NCBI RefSeq assembly: GCF_019059575.1
Contig: NW_024881518.1
Coordinates: 434,001-498,000, forward strand
DNA length: 64,000 nucleotides
Source of the DNA: Amphibalanus amphitrite
Lineage: Eukaryota > Arthropoda > Thecostraca > Balanomorpha > Balanidae
Direction of reading: 5' to 3'
The position numbers and the translations under genes are program-made. This document shows, piece by piece, positions 45,481 to 58,300 of the stretch. How positions within the stretch are numbered: position 1 is the first letter of the stretch; each line of letters starts with the position of its first letter. The notes beneath the pieces are model-generated. The model saw only the letters and a list, made by a program, of their open reading frames with translations, was not told the origin of the DNA and ran no database searches.

Positions 45481-46335
45481 CAAGTCCCGTGTTTTTCACC
45501 CGACAGAGGCTAGCAGCTCTGTCGAACAAAGCACACAAGGAGGGAGAGGGAGCAGCGGTGTGACGGAGGGGACAGGGAGGCAGGGGGGGGGGGGCGGGGG
45601 CGTTCGCTCCCGTTGGTCGATTCTGAAGCCGTCGGCGTCTCGTAAAGGGGGCGGCGGGGTGCGGCCGGAGGCAGTCGCGAGCCACTGCTGGTCCGAAAGG
45701 GCCGCCACATCAGGAGCACAGGCGACGATAAGACGGTTCGGTGTCACTCAAACGGACACCCGCAGCACCACGGGAGGTCAGCAGACCTCGAGATATCGGC
45801 CGAGGCGTCAGGAATCCGACGGAACAGACTCAGCTGAGACATAATTATAACCGTGAGACAGCCTCAGCAGTCTTCAAAAAACCCGGACTCAGCTGAGGCA
45901 TCAGACAGACGGAGGTGCATATCAGCCCCGTGAGTCGAGCCCACCCCGGCCGCTCAGCCTCAGCTTCGAGTCGCCTTGAATCAAGTGAGACAGATTCTCG
46001 ACCCAACAACTAAGAAAAATCTCAGGCTTGGAGCCAGTTTGAACTCAACAAGAACGCATTTCCGAGCTCAGATAAACCTTCAGTCAACAGAGACGAGCCA
46101 GTTTTGAAATCACTCCGCCCCTGTGACTGGGGAGACAACTCCTCAGCCCAGTGGAACGAACAAGACACCGGAAGTCCTCCAACGCCTTCAGTTCAAGTCG
46201 GACTGACAAAATCACGATCTGACTAGTGCAGCATAAAGGAAATAGCCAGCCACCCGATCTTCCACGAGGTTCAGCAGACGAAGCTGGCGATACGGTGGTA
46301 GCAGCTCCAACTGAAGAAGACACAGGGGTCCAGCC

Positions 46336-49300
46336 ATGAGTCGAGCCCTGCTGGGACAGGTGAGGTGCCGATACTTGTAAAGTGTTTGATTGCACGATAA
46401 ATTGAAAGCTGTTTGTACAAATGAACGTCTGCATTAGGCATCACGTTTCCATACTCGTGCTAAAAACTTAAGATTGCGCATTCTAGCTTGACCCAGTTGG
46501 CCATTCCGCGACTTAAATGTTCCATCCTAAAAGAGACAAAGCTGAAACAACAAAAGAAGCTTAAACGGAAGTTAATTGCCAAAAACGACCCTTTTGCAGA
46601 TTGTGCTATGGGTTACTCTAGCGCCCATGATTAACAGCCACCATTTATCAGTATCATGATCTAGCGAGGTCTTTATTTTTCTCACGTATTCCTAAATTAA
46701 ACTCAAACGTAATGAAGGAGGTAGGTACACGCATTGAAGCTGCCACCGGTCGACGAGTAGAAAATCGAGGCACTGAGAGGGTGATGCAAATGCTTCCGCT
46801 CCTTGCCAGCGCCGTTGGGCGACCGTCTTGGCAGAGGCGACAGGAGCAGTTTTTGCCGGCAGTTTTTGCCGGCAGGATCGCGTCAGTTCTGCCACAGGCA
46901 CAAAGTCAGATGCTGCTGTGTGCCACTGACCCATAACTGCACGCTCTAAATTCCTGGGTACACATGCACTTGGAGAATGGCAGCACATCAGCTTATGTTT
47001 AGAGTGTAGTGATTGGGAAACTGATATTAGTGATTTAGGGATAAGATCGACCTCTCCCCATTCCACCCCCACCCACAAACTTATAAATACCGAAACGTTC
47101 AAAACATTTAAAAAGGACAAGAAGTTATCCTTGTCTCTTTTTATATAAGACCTGAAGACTAGTGATATCAGTTACGGAAAATCGTGATACCGATACCAAA
47201 CCAAATACCAACAATAACCACGGGGAAATACCGAAACCAAACCAACTCGGGAAAATCAGGTAAATACCAATTTTTTACCAAACCCACTGCCTCTTTTGCA
47301 TCAGCGACGATTCAAAATACCAACAAAATACCAAAATACACTAGCCTTAAAATACCAAATGCCAAGTTGGTATCGGTTTGGTATCGGTATACCAAAAAGT
47401 AGGTATCTGATTGACATCTCTACTGGAGACCACAATAAGGACCTGATAACAAAACAGCACTGTGCCTGCGATCATTGCTAAACAAGGAAAAATCAATGAA
47501 AATATGCAGAAATGGCCACCACTGGCCGTTCTTTTCGCCTGACGCCCCTCTCCGTTTCGCCGCAGGTGGCGGCCGCGGTGGTGATGTCGATGACACCGTT
47601 CATCTACGGCACGACGTTGAGTTTCGGCGGCCTGCTACTGGCCGAGTCGCAGCTGGCTGAGAGGGCCCGACTCACTATCGGAGATGCAGTCATGATCGCC
47701 GCCGCATCAAACTTCGGACGCATGGCCGGTGAGTGACGGCAGACAGCTGATGCTCGGCGCAAAAGGCGAGGGTTCGAGCCTCAGCACGGACGGATAGGAC
47801 TAGCTTTGTAAGAAAAAGGAAGTGAACTCAGTCAATTCGTAGCTTGAGTAGTCATCTCAACTGTTATGTCAAGTCCTATTTTCAAGTTTCCTTTTTTTAT
47901 TAGACAAGCAAGCTCAAGCTTGGTATCCCCAATCACAGCTCAACTAAGAATAAACCCGTCTAACCGAAATCGTCCCCGTTTCCGTCCACACCCCCAGCGT
48001 GCCTGCTCTCCGCCCAGCTGACCGACCGCCTGGGCGTGCTGCGGGTCATCCAGCTCGGCACGCCCATCAACCTGCTCGCCTGGCCTCTGATGACCCTCAC
48101 GAGCGGCCGGGGCACGGTGCTCGCCGGTTCGGTGCTGGCTGGTTCCGTGGTGGGCCTCACGGGCCTCACTGGAAGGCTGTACATCGCAGAGGTAGGGACA
48201 GGCTCGACACGGTGCACACTGGTCGGAAACGCCCTCACGAGAGGCCACGGGCGATTCCGGAGTTTCGGATTATTTTTCATATAGATCGATTTGAAATTGA
48301 TCAAATTATTATAATTAGGCCAAAAAAACTAATTCGGGTGACCAAAAATAACTGTAATCAGCCCCCGAAGATGGGGTATCCCAGAACTCGGAAACTGACG
48401 CGGAGCAAGAGGTTTCTTGAGCCGGATATTCAGAGTCTTATTGCTGATAGACACCAAATTGAAATCCCACATATTATGCATCAAAATGTTTGTTATGAAG
48501 TTGCCGACTGGTCAGTGCAAATTTTTTGGTATACTTTTTTCCCAACTAAGATCTACTGTAGCTTTTTTATGAGGGCTCTCCTAGAGTGATTCTGGAATAT
48601 AACTGCAAAGTTTAGGTAAGGAAACAACAGGTAGTCCCATCTAGTCCCACTCTGATTTTTTGTGAGATGAAACAGGATTTAAATTTACACCAGGGCAACA
48701 TAAAAGCTAACTGCGCATATTTGCGCAAAATTTGCAGGAGCCGCTATTCCTACCCAACTACCGCCCGCCCCGCCCCAGTTTCGGCTCGGCCGCCGCGCCC
48801 GGCTTACGCTGACCTGTGTGGCCTGCACGCATCCATGCGTAGTTGACTGGTCATTAAAAACAGACGCGCTTGAGTTTATGAATTTTGTGGAAAGCGCATA
48901 CAATATGGTTTTATTATTGCATTTATGTATGTATTGACATCAAAAGCCTTCCACATATTGCGTGGCGATTACGGCTTGCATTTAGAGAGCCTTGCTATTA
49001 GTAACCATCACTCGGCTGAAGAAAGTGGAAATTGAGACCTTCGTGAATATAAGACGCTGCGAATATAGGACACCTGTCACTGGCGTCAGGTTACCTTGGG
49101 CCGTCTTTTTACATTAGATCACAATTCCGGTATTAAGCCCTGGCCGGACCGATTGGTTTTCTATATTGACCGGGGAGGGTTGATACAACTCCCTCGCCGT
49201 TTTGCCTCTAATTGAGCTAGAGCCTCGCGGAAAAAACGAGCTTGTGTGCCGTTATAAGACACAGCAAGTACTACCCGATTTAAGGTCTTAGGTCAGCCAG

Positions 49301-52300
49301 TGACCTCTTAGGTCAGGTAAGTGCCACAAGGCACGGGCTCGGTTTTTGGTTAATTACTTTGCCAAAAATGGTCGCACTGCCGCGATTTTGGCATCACCGT
49401 GCTTGTCTAGCTCAGGAGCGTCGAATGCTATACTTGGTGTTCGGGTGAAGTCAACTGAAGGCGTTAACCTCGGGTCAAGGTCAGGTCGGAGCCCCTCAGG
49501 TCACGAAAATGGTTGAAGGAGGACATATCGCATATCACTCGATTCGGCAGGTCTTCCCGAGTCCAATGGTGGCTTTCCCGACTCTCTAGCTCCATCTGAT
49601 CAGGAGTTATTGACGAAAAACTTATATGGCCTTAGTGACGTCATAAATGACGTCACGCAAAGTCAACAATGCTAAAGTGAAGCACCGGACCCTGCAAGGA
49701 GTGCATGAAACCATTCCTGGTGCCCGAATAGCAGCTTCCAATTTCCCTTGTTCACTTAAAGTGGTGCTAGATCCTGTATTATACTCAATTATGACGTCAT
49801 AACTTAACAGATTCACGTCATATATTTAGTGCTTGACATCCAAATGATAGCTTACATATGACAGAGAAGGTATGCAAAGTTTTATGAAGTTTGCTTCACT
49901 AGTTGTGGAATAACAAGCAAAAAACTTTTGCGGAAAGGCCGCTGGCCTCTCGCTGGAGCGTTTCCGACCAGTGTGCGGTGTGGCGGAGGAGGTTTCTTCG
50001 CGGGGAGTAGAGGAGGTGAAAGGATTGGGAGGGATACAGATCATTGAGCTCTGCCGTTGAGCTTCATGTGTTCCAATCTTTCCGCCACCAAATGACTTCT
50101 TAAGCACTTGCTTGGCCCCAATCTGCAAATATCACACCAACGTGAGCGTTGTCGGCGTGTGTAAAAACAATCAACCAATTAACCACCCGCAAACTTGATA
50201 AGCTATAAACCGCCTTTGAGCTACCTATAATGCATCACCCTACAGGTGACGACGAGCCGGTACCGTCCTGTGCTCTGCTACCTGCCGGGGGTGGCGCTCG
50301 GCCTCGGACTGCTGCTTAGTTTCTCCCTGAGCGCCCTGATACCGTGGCGGTACGCGGTCATCGTCTGCGGCATCGTGCCGTCCGTGGTGCAGGTCGTCGG
50401 CACGCTGCTGCTGCCCAACTCACCCAGGTGAGAACGGCGTCATGGACAGGACTGCGGTTGTAAGTCAGTGGTGCTTCTGCTCTAGTAGCTAGGACCATTG
50501 AACAGGATAGATCCAGTTGCTTTCGTAGAGTTCAAGTGAGCCAAGTACGTCAAGTCCTTCTTTTATTCTTGCTCTTTATCGACCCTCCCCGATGAAAAAA
50601 TTAAAGTCGGAAAAGTTGAGGCAAGTGTCTAACCTACGCTCTTAAACTCTCTACCAGGTGGCTCATGAACCGAGGTTTCGCTGACGAGGAGGTGCGAAAG
50701 TCGATAGTGTTTTACCGAGGGCGAACAACGGACATCGGTAACGAGCTGAAGGAGATCCGTCAGTCGCTGCAGGGCCGGCACAACCTCAACATCGCCAGAC
50801 AGGTCAGAACGCAACCAAAGAACGTGACGAGACTTGACGTCTTGATTCTCACCAAATACCACTTGTCCTCTGGCAATGATGACCGCACTTGGATTTGATT
50901 ATAGCTGATAACTGCGTTATCGAGCGTTATGAAACCTCCAGGGGTGTTGTCAGAACACCGAAGCATTGCAGTTGTTTCCAAAGTCTTGATTCTCCATGTG
51001 ACAAAATTTTATAAGTTGGGCTTCTATACAACTACCTACAAGTTTTTACCAGCATAGCCTGGGAGAACACTCTCCGCCCCTCCCCCCTTCCAGTTTCCCC
51101 GCTCTAACCTCCACCCTTACCCGCAGATCCACCTCATCTTCACCGACTGGGACGTGGGCAAGCCCTGCCTGCTGATGTTCATCCAGTTTACGTTCGAGAC
51201 CTTCTGCGGCGGCGTGGTGCTCACGCAGTTCGCGCAGAGCGTGTTCCAGCAGGCCGTCCAGTCGCTGTCACCAATCAACTGCACACAGATCCTGGCCGCA
51301 CTCCAGGTGGGAGCCAACTCCAACCGAAACAGCAGCTCCTCGACTTACGCACATAGTTACGTGCAGCTATCGTTACGTTACGGAATGTGTAGCTCCTGAT
51401 TTACATCAAATCTTGATCAATCTGCAGTCAAGGATAGTCATAGAAATCCTGTTTTCACGCTCGGAAAACATGTCGCCGGAATTGGTCAAGATCGTCAGCA
51501 TAAAATATTGCACTATTCATGACTCATGAGAAGTCGTTTCCGATGATGAGGTATGACCAGCGCATCAAAGTTTTCACCCTTCACCTAACCTTGGCCGTTG
51601 ACGTTACTTGTGAAATACATTGGCAAAAAATGGTGCTCCAAATATCCGTCTTGTTGAAAGCTTTCGACTGCCGCTTTACCAGTGTCAAGGTAGACGGGGG
51701 CATAATCTCTCCCTCCAGGGCGCGTCCGGCTCCATCGAGACGCGGGTTTGAGGGCACACGTGTCTTTTTTCTTCTCCTTCTTCTAAGGCTTATGATTGTG
51801 GCCATCTCATGCAGCTGTCCCCCTGTAGAACACCCAGTTACAGCTCTCACACGCTGATGTTCCTCCGTCGCCTTCAGATGGCGGCAATAGCCGGTTCCGG
51901 CTATCTCCTGCAGCTGTTCGGTAGAAAGACGATCCTAATTGGCGCAGCCGTGCTCACCTGTTCTGCACAGCTAGTGGTAGCCGCATTTTTCCAATTCGAG
52001 GTAAGACATGTTCTCCAATAAAGGCTAAATCAGACTCGTTGTGACAAACGTACTTAATTACTCAGTGTTGATACCCATGCTTGAAACATACACAGCATGT
52101 CTACTGTCAATTTTTTCGCCCTATCAGAAAATCAGTTCCGCACATTACCGATGTGTATTGTTTATTATTCCTATAACAAAACATCGAAAGCGAAGGCCCA
52201 GCTACGTCAAAATGCAGCATGCAGCATGGACGCCTTCCCGGCTCAGCGTTCTGCTCGCGTTGACTGTCGTTTCTCTGCCCTCCGGCAGGACACTCTGGGC

Positions 52301-53050
52301 TCCCAGCAGTGGCTGGTGGTGGTCGGTATCGTGGTGGCCAATGCCGCCAGTAACGGAGGCATCTCGCAGCTCTCGCACCTCTTCCTTGGCGAGCTGCTGC
52401 CCACGAGGGTTCGTCAGATGGTCGGCAGCGCCGTGTCCCTCTACATGGGGGCGCTCAGCGCCGTCTTCATCCACCTCTTCCCCGTGTTGACCTCCGCGGT
52501 GGGATCGGCGGGGCTCTTCGCCGTGCTGGCCGCTGTGAACGTGCTGCAGGTGACGTTTGCGTACTTCTGCCTGCCCGAGACCAGAGGTTTGAGTCTGGAG
52601 GAGGTTCAGGTGCGACATTTCAGCAGCAAAAAGAAGATGGAAGCTGAAAAGGCGATTGAACAGAGAGAGCAGGAAGTGCCAAGCATAGAGATAATCACAG
52701 GTGACAGCTTGGGTGGCCTAAGGAACGGAATGAAGACACCAAGTAACGTGAACACGACGAATGATAGCCACAGCGGCAACAATGAGAACCCGAAGGCAGA
52801 CGAGAAGCAACACAAAGGCACGCTAAACGCAGCTTATGAAGATACTGAGCAAGGACTTAGACGACGGAAAACTAGCGACCGGTCCGAGTCCGAATGCTAC
52901 AGCAGCGACTGTAACAGTCAGCGAAAGGCATCAACGACGACTTTGGAAACACCGACAGATAAAGAAATGAGCTTCAGTCAAATACCGCTGGAGGACGATA
53001 CACCACATGAGCAGCCAGCTGCGACGGTGGAGGAGAGCGATCACGTGTAA
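46336..53050 (+). CDS. Sugar-porter-like MFS transporter, paralogue 2 (eight coding exons)
   Basis: Exons 46336-46359, 47566-47728, 47998-48191, 50246-50427, 50658-50802, 51127-51306, 51878-52000 and 52289-53050 join in phase to 590 codons. Exon 1 codes only MSRALLGQ; its start is supported by the matching position and phase in the paralogues. Marks: TDRLG after TM2, GLTGRLYIAE in TM4, LPNSPRWL after TM6, LFGRKT in the TM8-9 loop and YFCLPETRGLSLEEV at the end. In TM7, ETFCGGV stands where hexose carriers have QLSGIN. About 145 hydrophilic residues follow the last helix, rich in Ser, Thr and charge with RRRKTS, a possible kinase site. This tail is absent from paralogue 1. Probable plasma-membrane transporter of unknown substrate. 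Confidence 0.9.
47158..47425. mobile_element. Possible hAT-like MITE in intron 1 of paralogue 2
   Basis: The right end, complement CAGTAGAGATGTCAATCAG, resembles hAT termini and leads into GGTATACCGATACCAAACCG. The left end, CTAGTGATATCAG with GATACCGATACCAAACC, is a diverged mirror copy. No clear 8 bp target duplication. Confidence 0.35.
49133..49660. mobile_element. Remnant of TTAA element (left end) in intron 3 of paralogue 2
   Basis: It starts TTAAGCCCTGGCCGG and continues with AGGTCA/TGACCT half-sites (49290-49505) like the complete copies. The right end was not found. Confidence 0.45.
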
Positions 53051-53221
53051 TTGAGTTTGACAAGCTGCGTTGCATGATGTATTGCCAAGTGACTACCTTA
53101 TACAACTTTGTAAATATCGTTCCTGGATCCCAGAGAGTATGTGTGACCTCTGTTTGGGATCAAACGGAAGCAGATTTATATAGCGTCGGAGCATCCCCGC
53201 ATTGATATGCGGAAAACAGAG

Positions 53222-53359
53222 AATAAATCGCAAATAAGTAGCCGTAATGAGACGAGGAGTGACGCAGCTGCATCGTCATGTGTACATACATGCGTACGTA
53301 CAAGGTGAGCTTAAACTTGTATTATTGTCCATGGAGTCGCGGCGCGTGTGACAAATAAA
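53222..53359 (+). terminator. Candidate poly(A) signals of paralogue 2
   Basis: AATAAA occurs at 53222-53227 and 53354-53359, 170 and 300 bases after the stop. The second is followed by a TG-rich stretch. Confidence 0.4.
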
Positions 53360-53399
53360 TGCAATGTGATCTGTTGAGGCAAACTGCGTCATTTCATTC

Positions 53400-55250
53400 C
53401 AATAATGCACGACTCGAAATACAAAATGAACGGAAGATTACCGAGACTGTTCTTGTGAGCCGCGGAGGCACGAAGGTAAAGGGCAGGGGCCGCGGTTTCA
53501 TCAGCCAGGGTGTGTCCCAGCATGTAGACAGGGTTTAATCAACAGCATAAATCATATACCCGAGAGTAGAGACAGCTGAAGGAGTGAGCAGATCCAGGTA
53601 AATGGTAAAATCTGACTCGTCCTAATAGAAATATGTATTAGCCCTGAATGCATGTGAACAATTACCTAGATCTATGTAGAAACAAAGAAAAATGATAGAC
53701 GATGAACAAAAAAGTAACCAAAGGTTTGTTGTCAATAGTCAAAACACTTCATTAGAATTGTTTTTCAATTGAAAAACAAATCTGAATACCCTGATAATTT
53801 GGCAATATGTAAGATTGCATTATGTTTGAAATCGATAGGTATGTAACGTAGAGAAAGGGAAGCACACAGGAAATTTTAAACTTTCCTGTTTGCAGTGCAA
53901 AAAAAAAAACGTTTTTATGTATGAAGTAGGTCTTTTCATCAACGCTTATCCAAAAACGAAGTTTTGATACATGAACGGACGGTACAAACTAAGATAGGTT
54001 CGCTTTAGCAAAACGAATCGATTGATGTGTTGTATAACTTATTGCTGTGAAATTCATTACTTTTCTTACAAAAAGAAACAACTACAAAATTGTTACTTCA
54101 CCTTGTTTGGCAACGGGGAATGGCAACTTTTTTTGCATATACAACATAGCGTCATATACAACGATGTATATTCAAAGCAAGTATGAGAGGAACAATTTTC
54201 TTTTGAATGCTTAGCATCATTTCATAGACAATAGTTTGACAGGTTATTAATAACAACTGCTGAAATAACCATCGTACGTTTAAAGTAGTTGGAAAATTTT
54301 GAGGTCAAATCTGAGCCAATAAATAACTACCTACTTCAGCCGCAAAATGAACAAGTGGCCACTGCCTGTTACGAACCAGCTAGACTCATTTCCCTTACGA
54401 GAAATGCACTTTATTCTGACGGTGTATCTCAACAAAATCAGGAACATTCAACTTCAATGAGCTTTCCAATGTAACATCAGCTCAAGCTCTCACTGCAATG
54501 TTGACAAAATCCTATGATTAAAACGAAATTCCTTGCGCTGTTACATACATGTCATGTTAGAAGCGAGCGCCTCTCACAGAGAACATGCAAACAGTTTCCT
54601 TCAGCCCAGCACGGCATGCTGAGAGCACTAAAACCTGATGCTAAAAGTCATGGCGTAAATATGTGGAATAAACAGAGTACTGTCCCGGAATCAGGAGCGC
54701 AGGCCGCTGCAATAGCAGATGCAGCGGAAACTTTCCATGAGCCATCGGTCTGGACTCGACTGATACGGGTCCACGAGCCACTGAGGTCAGAATGTTTCCG
54801 GTTCAGTGACACTACAGACATTGCATCATAAAAAGAATCGAATCTCTTTCGCCGCACAAATAAGTACATTTCCCTTGCAACAGGTCTGAACTAAACCTGA
54901 CGCACCCATTGTTCAAGACTTTTTTATATAACGCCCCGCGACATTGAATGACCTCTCCTGGCATGCATTCTTCCATCCAATCGAGGCGCAAAAACAGTGC
55001 ACCGGACAGGCGCTGCCGTTTGTTATTAATTCACGACACGGTTGAGATAAGCGACAAAATTAGGACGAATCACGGCTCTTGAACCAGCGAGCTGTGTCAA
55101 CAGCGAACCCCCAGCTCAGTAGCACGTGACCGGCCAAAGGGTAGCGGAGCTTGGCCAGGCGCCATGATGCTGTGACACAGACGCGACCGGTCGACGGTAT
55201 CGTGTGTGTAACCCGAGTAGTACTGTGGCGCTCCGGGCTGAGCAGGGTCA
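53400..55250. other. Intergenic stretch between paralogues 2 and 3
   Basis: AT-rich; no gene or repeat recognised. Confidence 0.45.
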
Positions 55251-55265
55251 GAGCGGCGACCTCAG

Positions 55266-55334
55266 TGGTCAAAGGTCAGCGCGGCCACCTCAAAGGTCAA
55301 AGGTCAGAGTGGCAGCCTCAGAGGTCACAGGTCA
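55266..55334 (+). promoter_or_regulatory. Three DR1 nuclear-receptor sites before paralogue 3
   Basis: TGGTCA-A-AGGTCA (55266-55278), AGGTCA-A-AGGTCA (55294-55306) and AGGTCA-C-AGGTCA (55322-55334) are spaced 28 bases apart in related tandem units. DR1 is the preferred site of HNF4, RXR/USP and COUP-TF-type receptors. The last site ends three bases before the start codon, so the cluster lies in the promoter or leader. Confidence 0.5.
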
Positions 55335-55337
55335 GCG

Positions 55338-58300
55338 ATGGCGGTCGAGGTCAAGGGTCCACGTGAGCGGCTATGGGCGCAGGTGAGGAGCAATTAGAAT
55401 AGAAGGTGTTATTAATGGTCGCTGCATGGAAAATTGGTTGGATTTTCCGGAGCTTTTGGTATTGAGAAATTTGGAAATTTGTTTGAAAAACGGAAACATA
55501 GTTTGTTACTTATTTGTTCTTGTTGTTTCATTTACTTGTTAAAATTTGCTGTGCAGCATGTCAGGATAAGACCTCTTTACCTTTCAGTTTGGTGCACCAT
55601 TCATTTGCCATACAAAGACTGATGTTCAGTGTGTTCTTTGTCAACATTACAACGGATATCACTGAGCAGACAGAGAGAATAACGATATTGAATAATAAAG
55701 GCACCAAGGCCAGATGTAAAGCTTTCTACTACGTAGAGTCGAGTCTTTCACTGTAATCTTATTAGGACTTTTCTATTCATAACAATAGTTTTTAAGGCTA
55801 GAATAGTGCTTTGGTATTGCTTTTATACTTAAGAGAGCCCATGTAGACTGTGGAGTTGAGCAGATATTTAAAGCAGCAAAACAGTGAACAACTTCGACAC
55901 CGAAATATTTCGGTAGGTACACGAAGTCTCGTAGGATATTCAAGCAATGGAAAGTCCTGACCTTGGCCAGTTCGGGGATGTTTATTTTCCTAGACGAAAA
56001 CTTATTTTCGTCCCGATTACAGTGAGACAAAAACGTCAACATGAGTGAAAAAACATTTTTAACGAATTAATTCAAGATTATAATTTATAATGAATAAACT
56101 ACTTGTTAAATTTGGTCATTTACATTTGTCTTGAACCAAACTTCAAATTTCAGTGAACAAATTGAATAGCACCAAATTATCACTTCAAAATATCAAAATC
56201 CGACAGCTTGCATGCCGTTGTAAAACATACTAGATGAACGACATTTGACATATTCGAAAACTAAGTACCTAACGATCAATTTATTAAATTACTTCAAGTG
56301 ACCCATTCCAAACTTATCATCATAATGAATAACAACAAACTAGTCTCAAACTTTGCCACCTACCTAGATTTACGCCTAATGATGAATATTGTTGAAAACC
56401 TCGCTCGCCACTAACTTAGATTCTCCATTGATAGCACACCAGCTTTTGAATAGGTGACATTGTATTGGTGGTATAGAGCATAAGCAATTTTAATGAAGAA
56501 ATGCTTGCATTTTTAAAGAACGCCGTTCCACTAACCTTAAATTGATCACTTCTCTATTCCCTATCTTAAATAAATAATCCTTCCCTCGCTACTGACAGCT
56601 GAGAGTCAAGCTCACGTGAAATTGGCACGTGACTTATTTCTATTTGATCACTTGCAATAACTTTTCAAGCAATCAATCACACAAGACGATTGTAGGCGTT
56701 ATAGCAACAAACAAACTCCTAGAATAATCAGAGAGCCCCGTACTTACTTCAATGAATATCTAACCAGTGAATCATTTTATATCATATTTAATCATTGCAT
56801 ACAATAAGCCAGAACAAAAAGCCTCACGATGTTTTGGGAGATTTTGAAAAAGGCTATTGTGGCCCACATTGCCATGATAAGATTAGAGAGGGCCAAAATG
56901 AATAGCTGGCGGAAAAGAATAGGGTTGAGGCCCAAATACCCAATATGGGACGAAGTCGTTTGGTGGTGGGGCGGAATATGCCGTGAGCTTCTAGTAAGAG
57001 GAATATGTCCCTGCTTCTTCCTCTTCAAGAACCGTCAAACCGAGGAAGAAATCAAAGAAGAGCTCGCCAAGCAAGAGGCGGAAAAGCGCAAGGCCGAACG
57101 GAAAAAGCGGAAAAATCCCCCGCTGTGGCGAGTCAAAGGGACGTGGCACAACCAGATCGTGATGGCGCTGTTTGGCTTCGCGTGCGGCGCCGTGGCCACG
57201 CTCGCCATCTACTTCTTCATGGTGTTCCAGCTGACGTACAATCCCTTCACGGCCACCATGTTCTGCCTCTGCGTCGGCCCCTTCCTTACCATCGGCCTGG
57301 CATTCAGCGAGGAGTTCAGACTGATGGGCATCCTCATCTTCCCCTACATGTTCGCGGGGCGCGGGCGGGCCATGCTGCTATCCTTCTGTCTCGTTCTGGC
57401 CGTCAACGGTCCCGGCAAGTCGATCATCTTCAACGCGGAGGTGCTCAACGACTCACTGGCGTGCTACTACAACGTCCTGGTCAACGTCATCTGCGACGTC
57501 ATCAAGCAGGGCTTGAACGGCGTCATGAGCGTAGTGCAGGCAATCGTCAACATGGCCACTCAGATGATGTGCATCTACAAGAAGATCATGAAGGTCTTTG
57601 CCCAAATAAAGAACGCTATGATGGACATTGGCGTTGCCATCAAGAGTGCGTTCACATGGCTGCAAGCCATAGAAGGTGTCTGTGACGAAAAATACGGCGG
57701 ACCCATGCAGCGATGTGAGAAGACGTTCAACGACGCCACCGACAACTGCATGGCCACGCTGGGACTGGGCGCACTGAACTACCATCTCTGCAGTATCGTG
57801 GACTGGTTCAAGGGAATCTGTATGTTTGCCCGTATCATCGAGTATCTGTGTCAGCCTGCTCGGGGAGCGAGAAAGGGCAGTGTTGATGACGCCAGGAGCT
57901 ACATGTACCAAGCTTCGGGGAAGTATCACTCCTTCTTCCTCTTCGGACTGGAGCTCTACAGTGACTTTGACATGAAGGTAAACATGTCCAAGTCCCTGAA
58001 GCAGATTCGCAAGGAGATCTTTGACGAGGTGGTCGACAGAGGCGGCTGGGTGTTCTTCATCATGGACGCGTTTAGCTGGAGCTGCGTCGTGTACATCCTA
58101 CTCATCCTCGCCAAGGCAGTCATGTACCGCTACCGCTACGTCACCGACGACGGCTACGACAACCACTACTTGTCCGTGCTCATCAAACGCGTGGATGACA
58201 AGCGCGAACAGATGGAGAAGCCCACCGTGCTCCCGCTGAAGACACGCGAAATGCGTCGGTACATCGACCCCATGTCGCTAGCACTCACACGCACAGAGAT

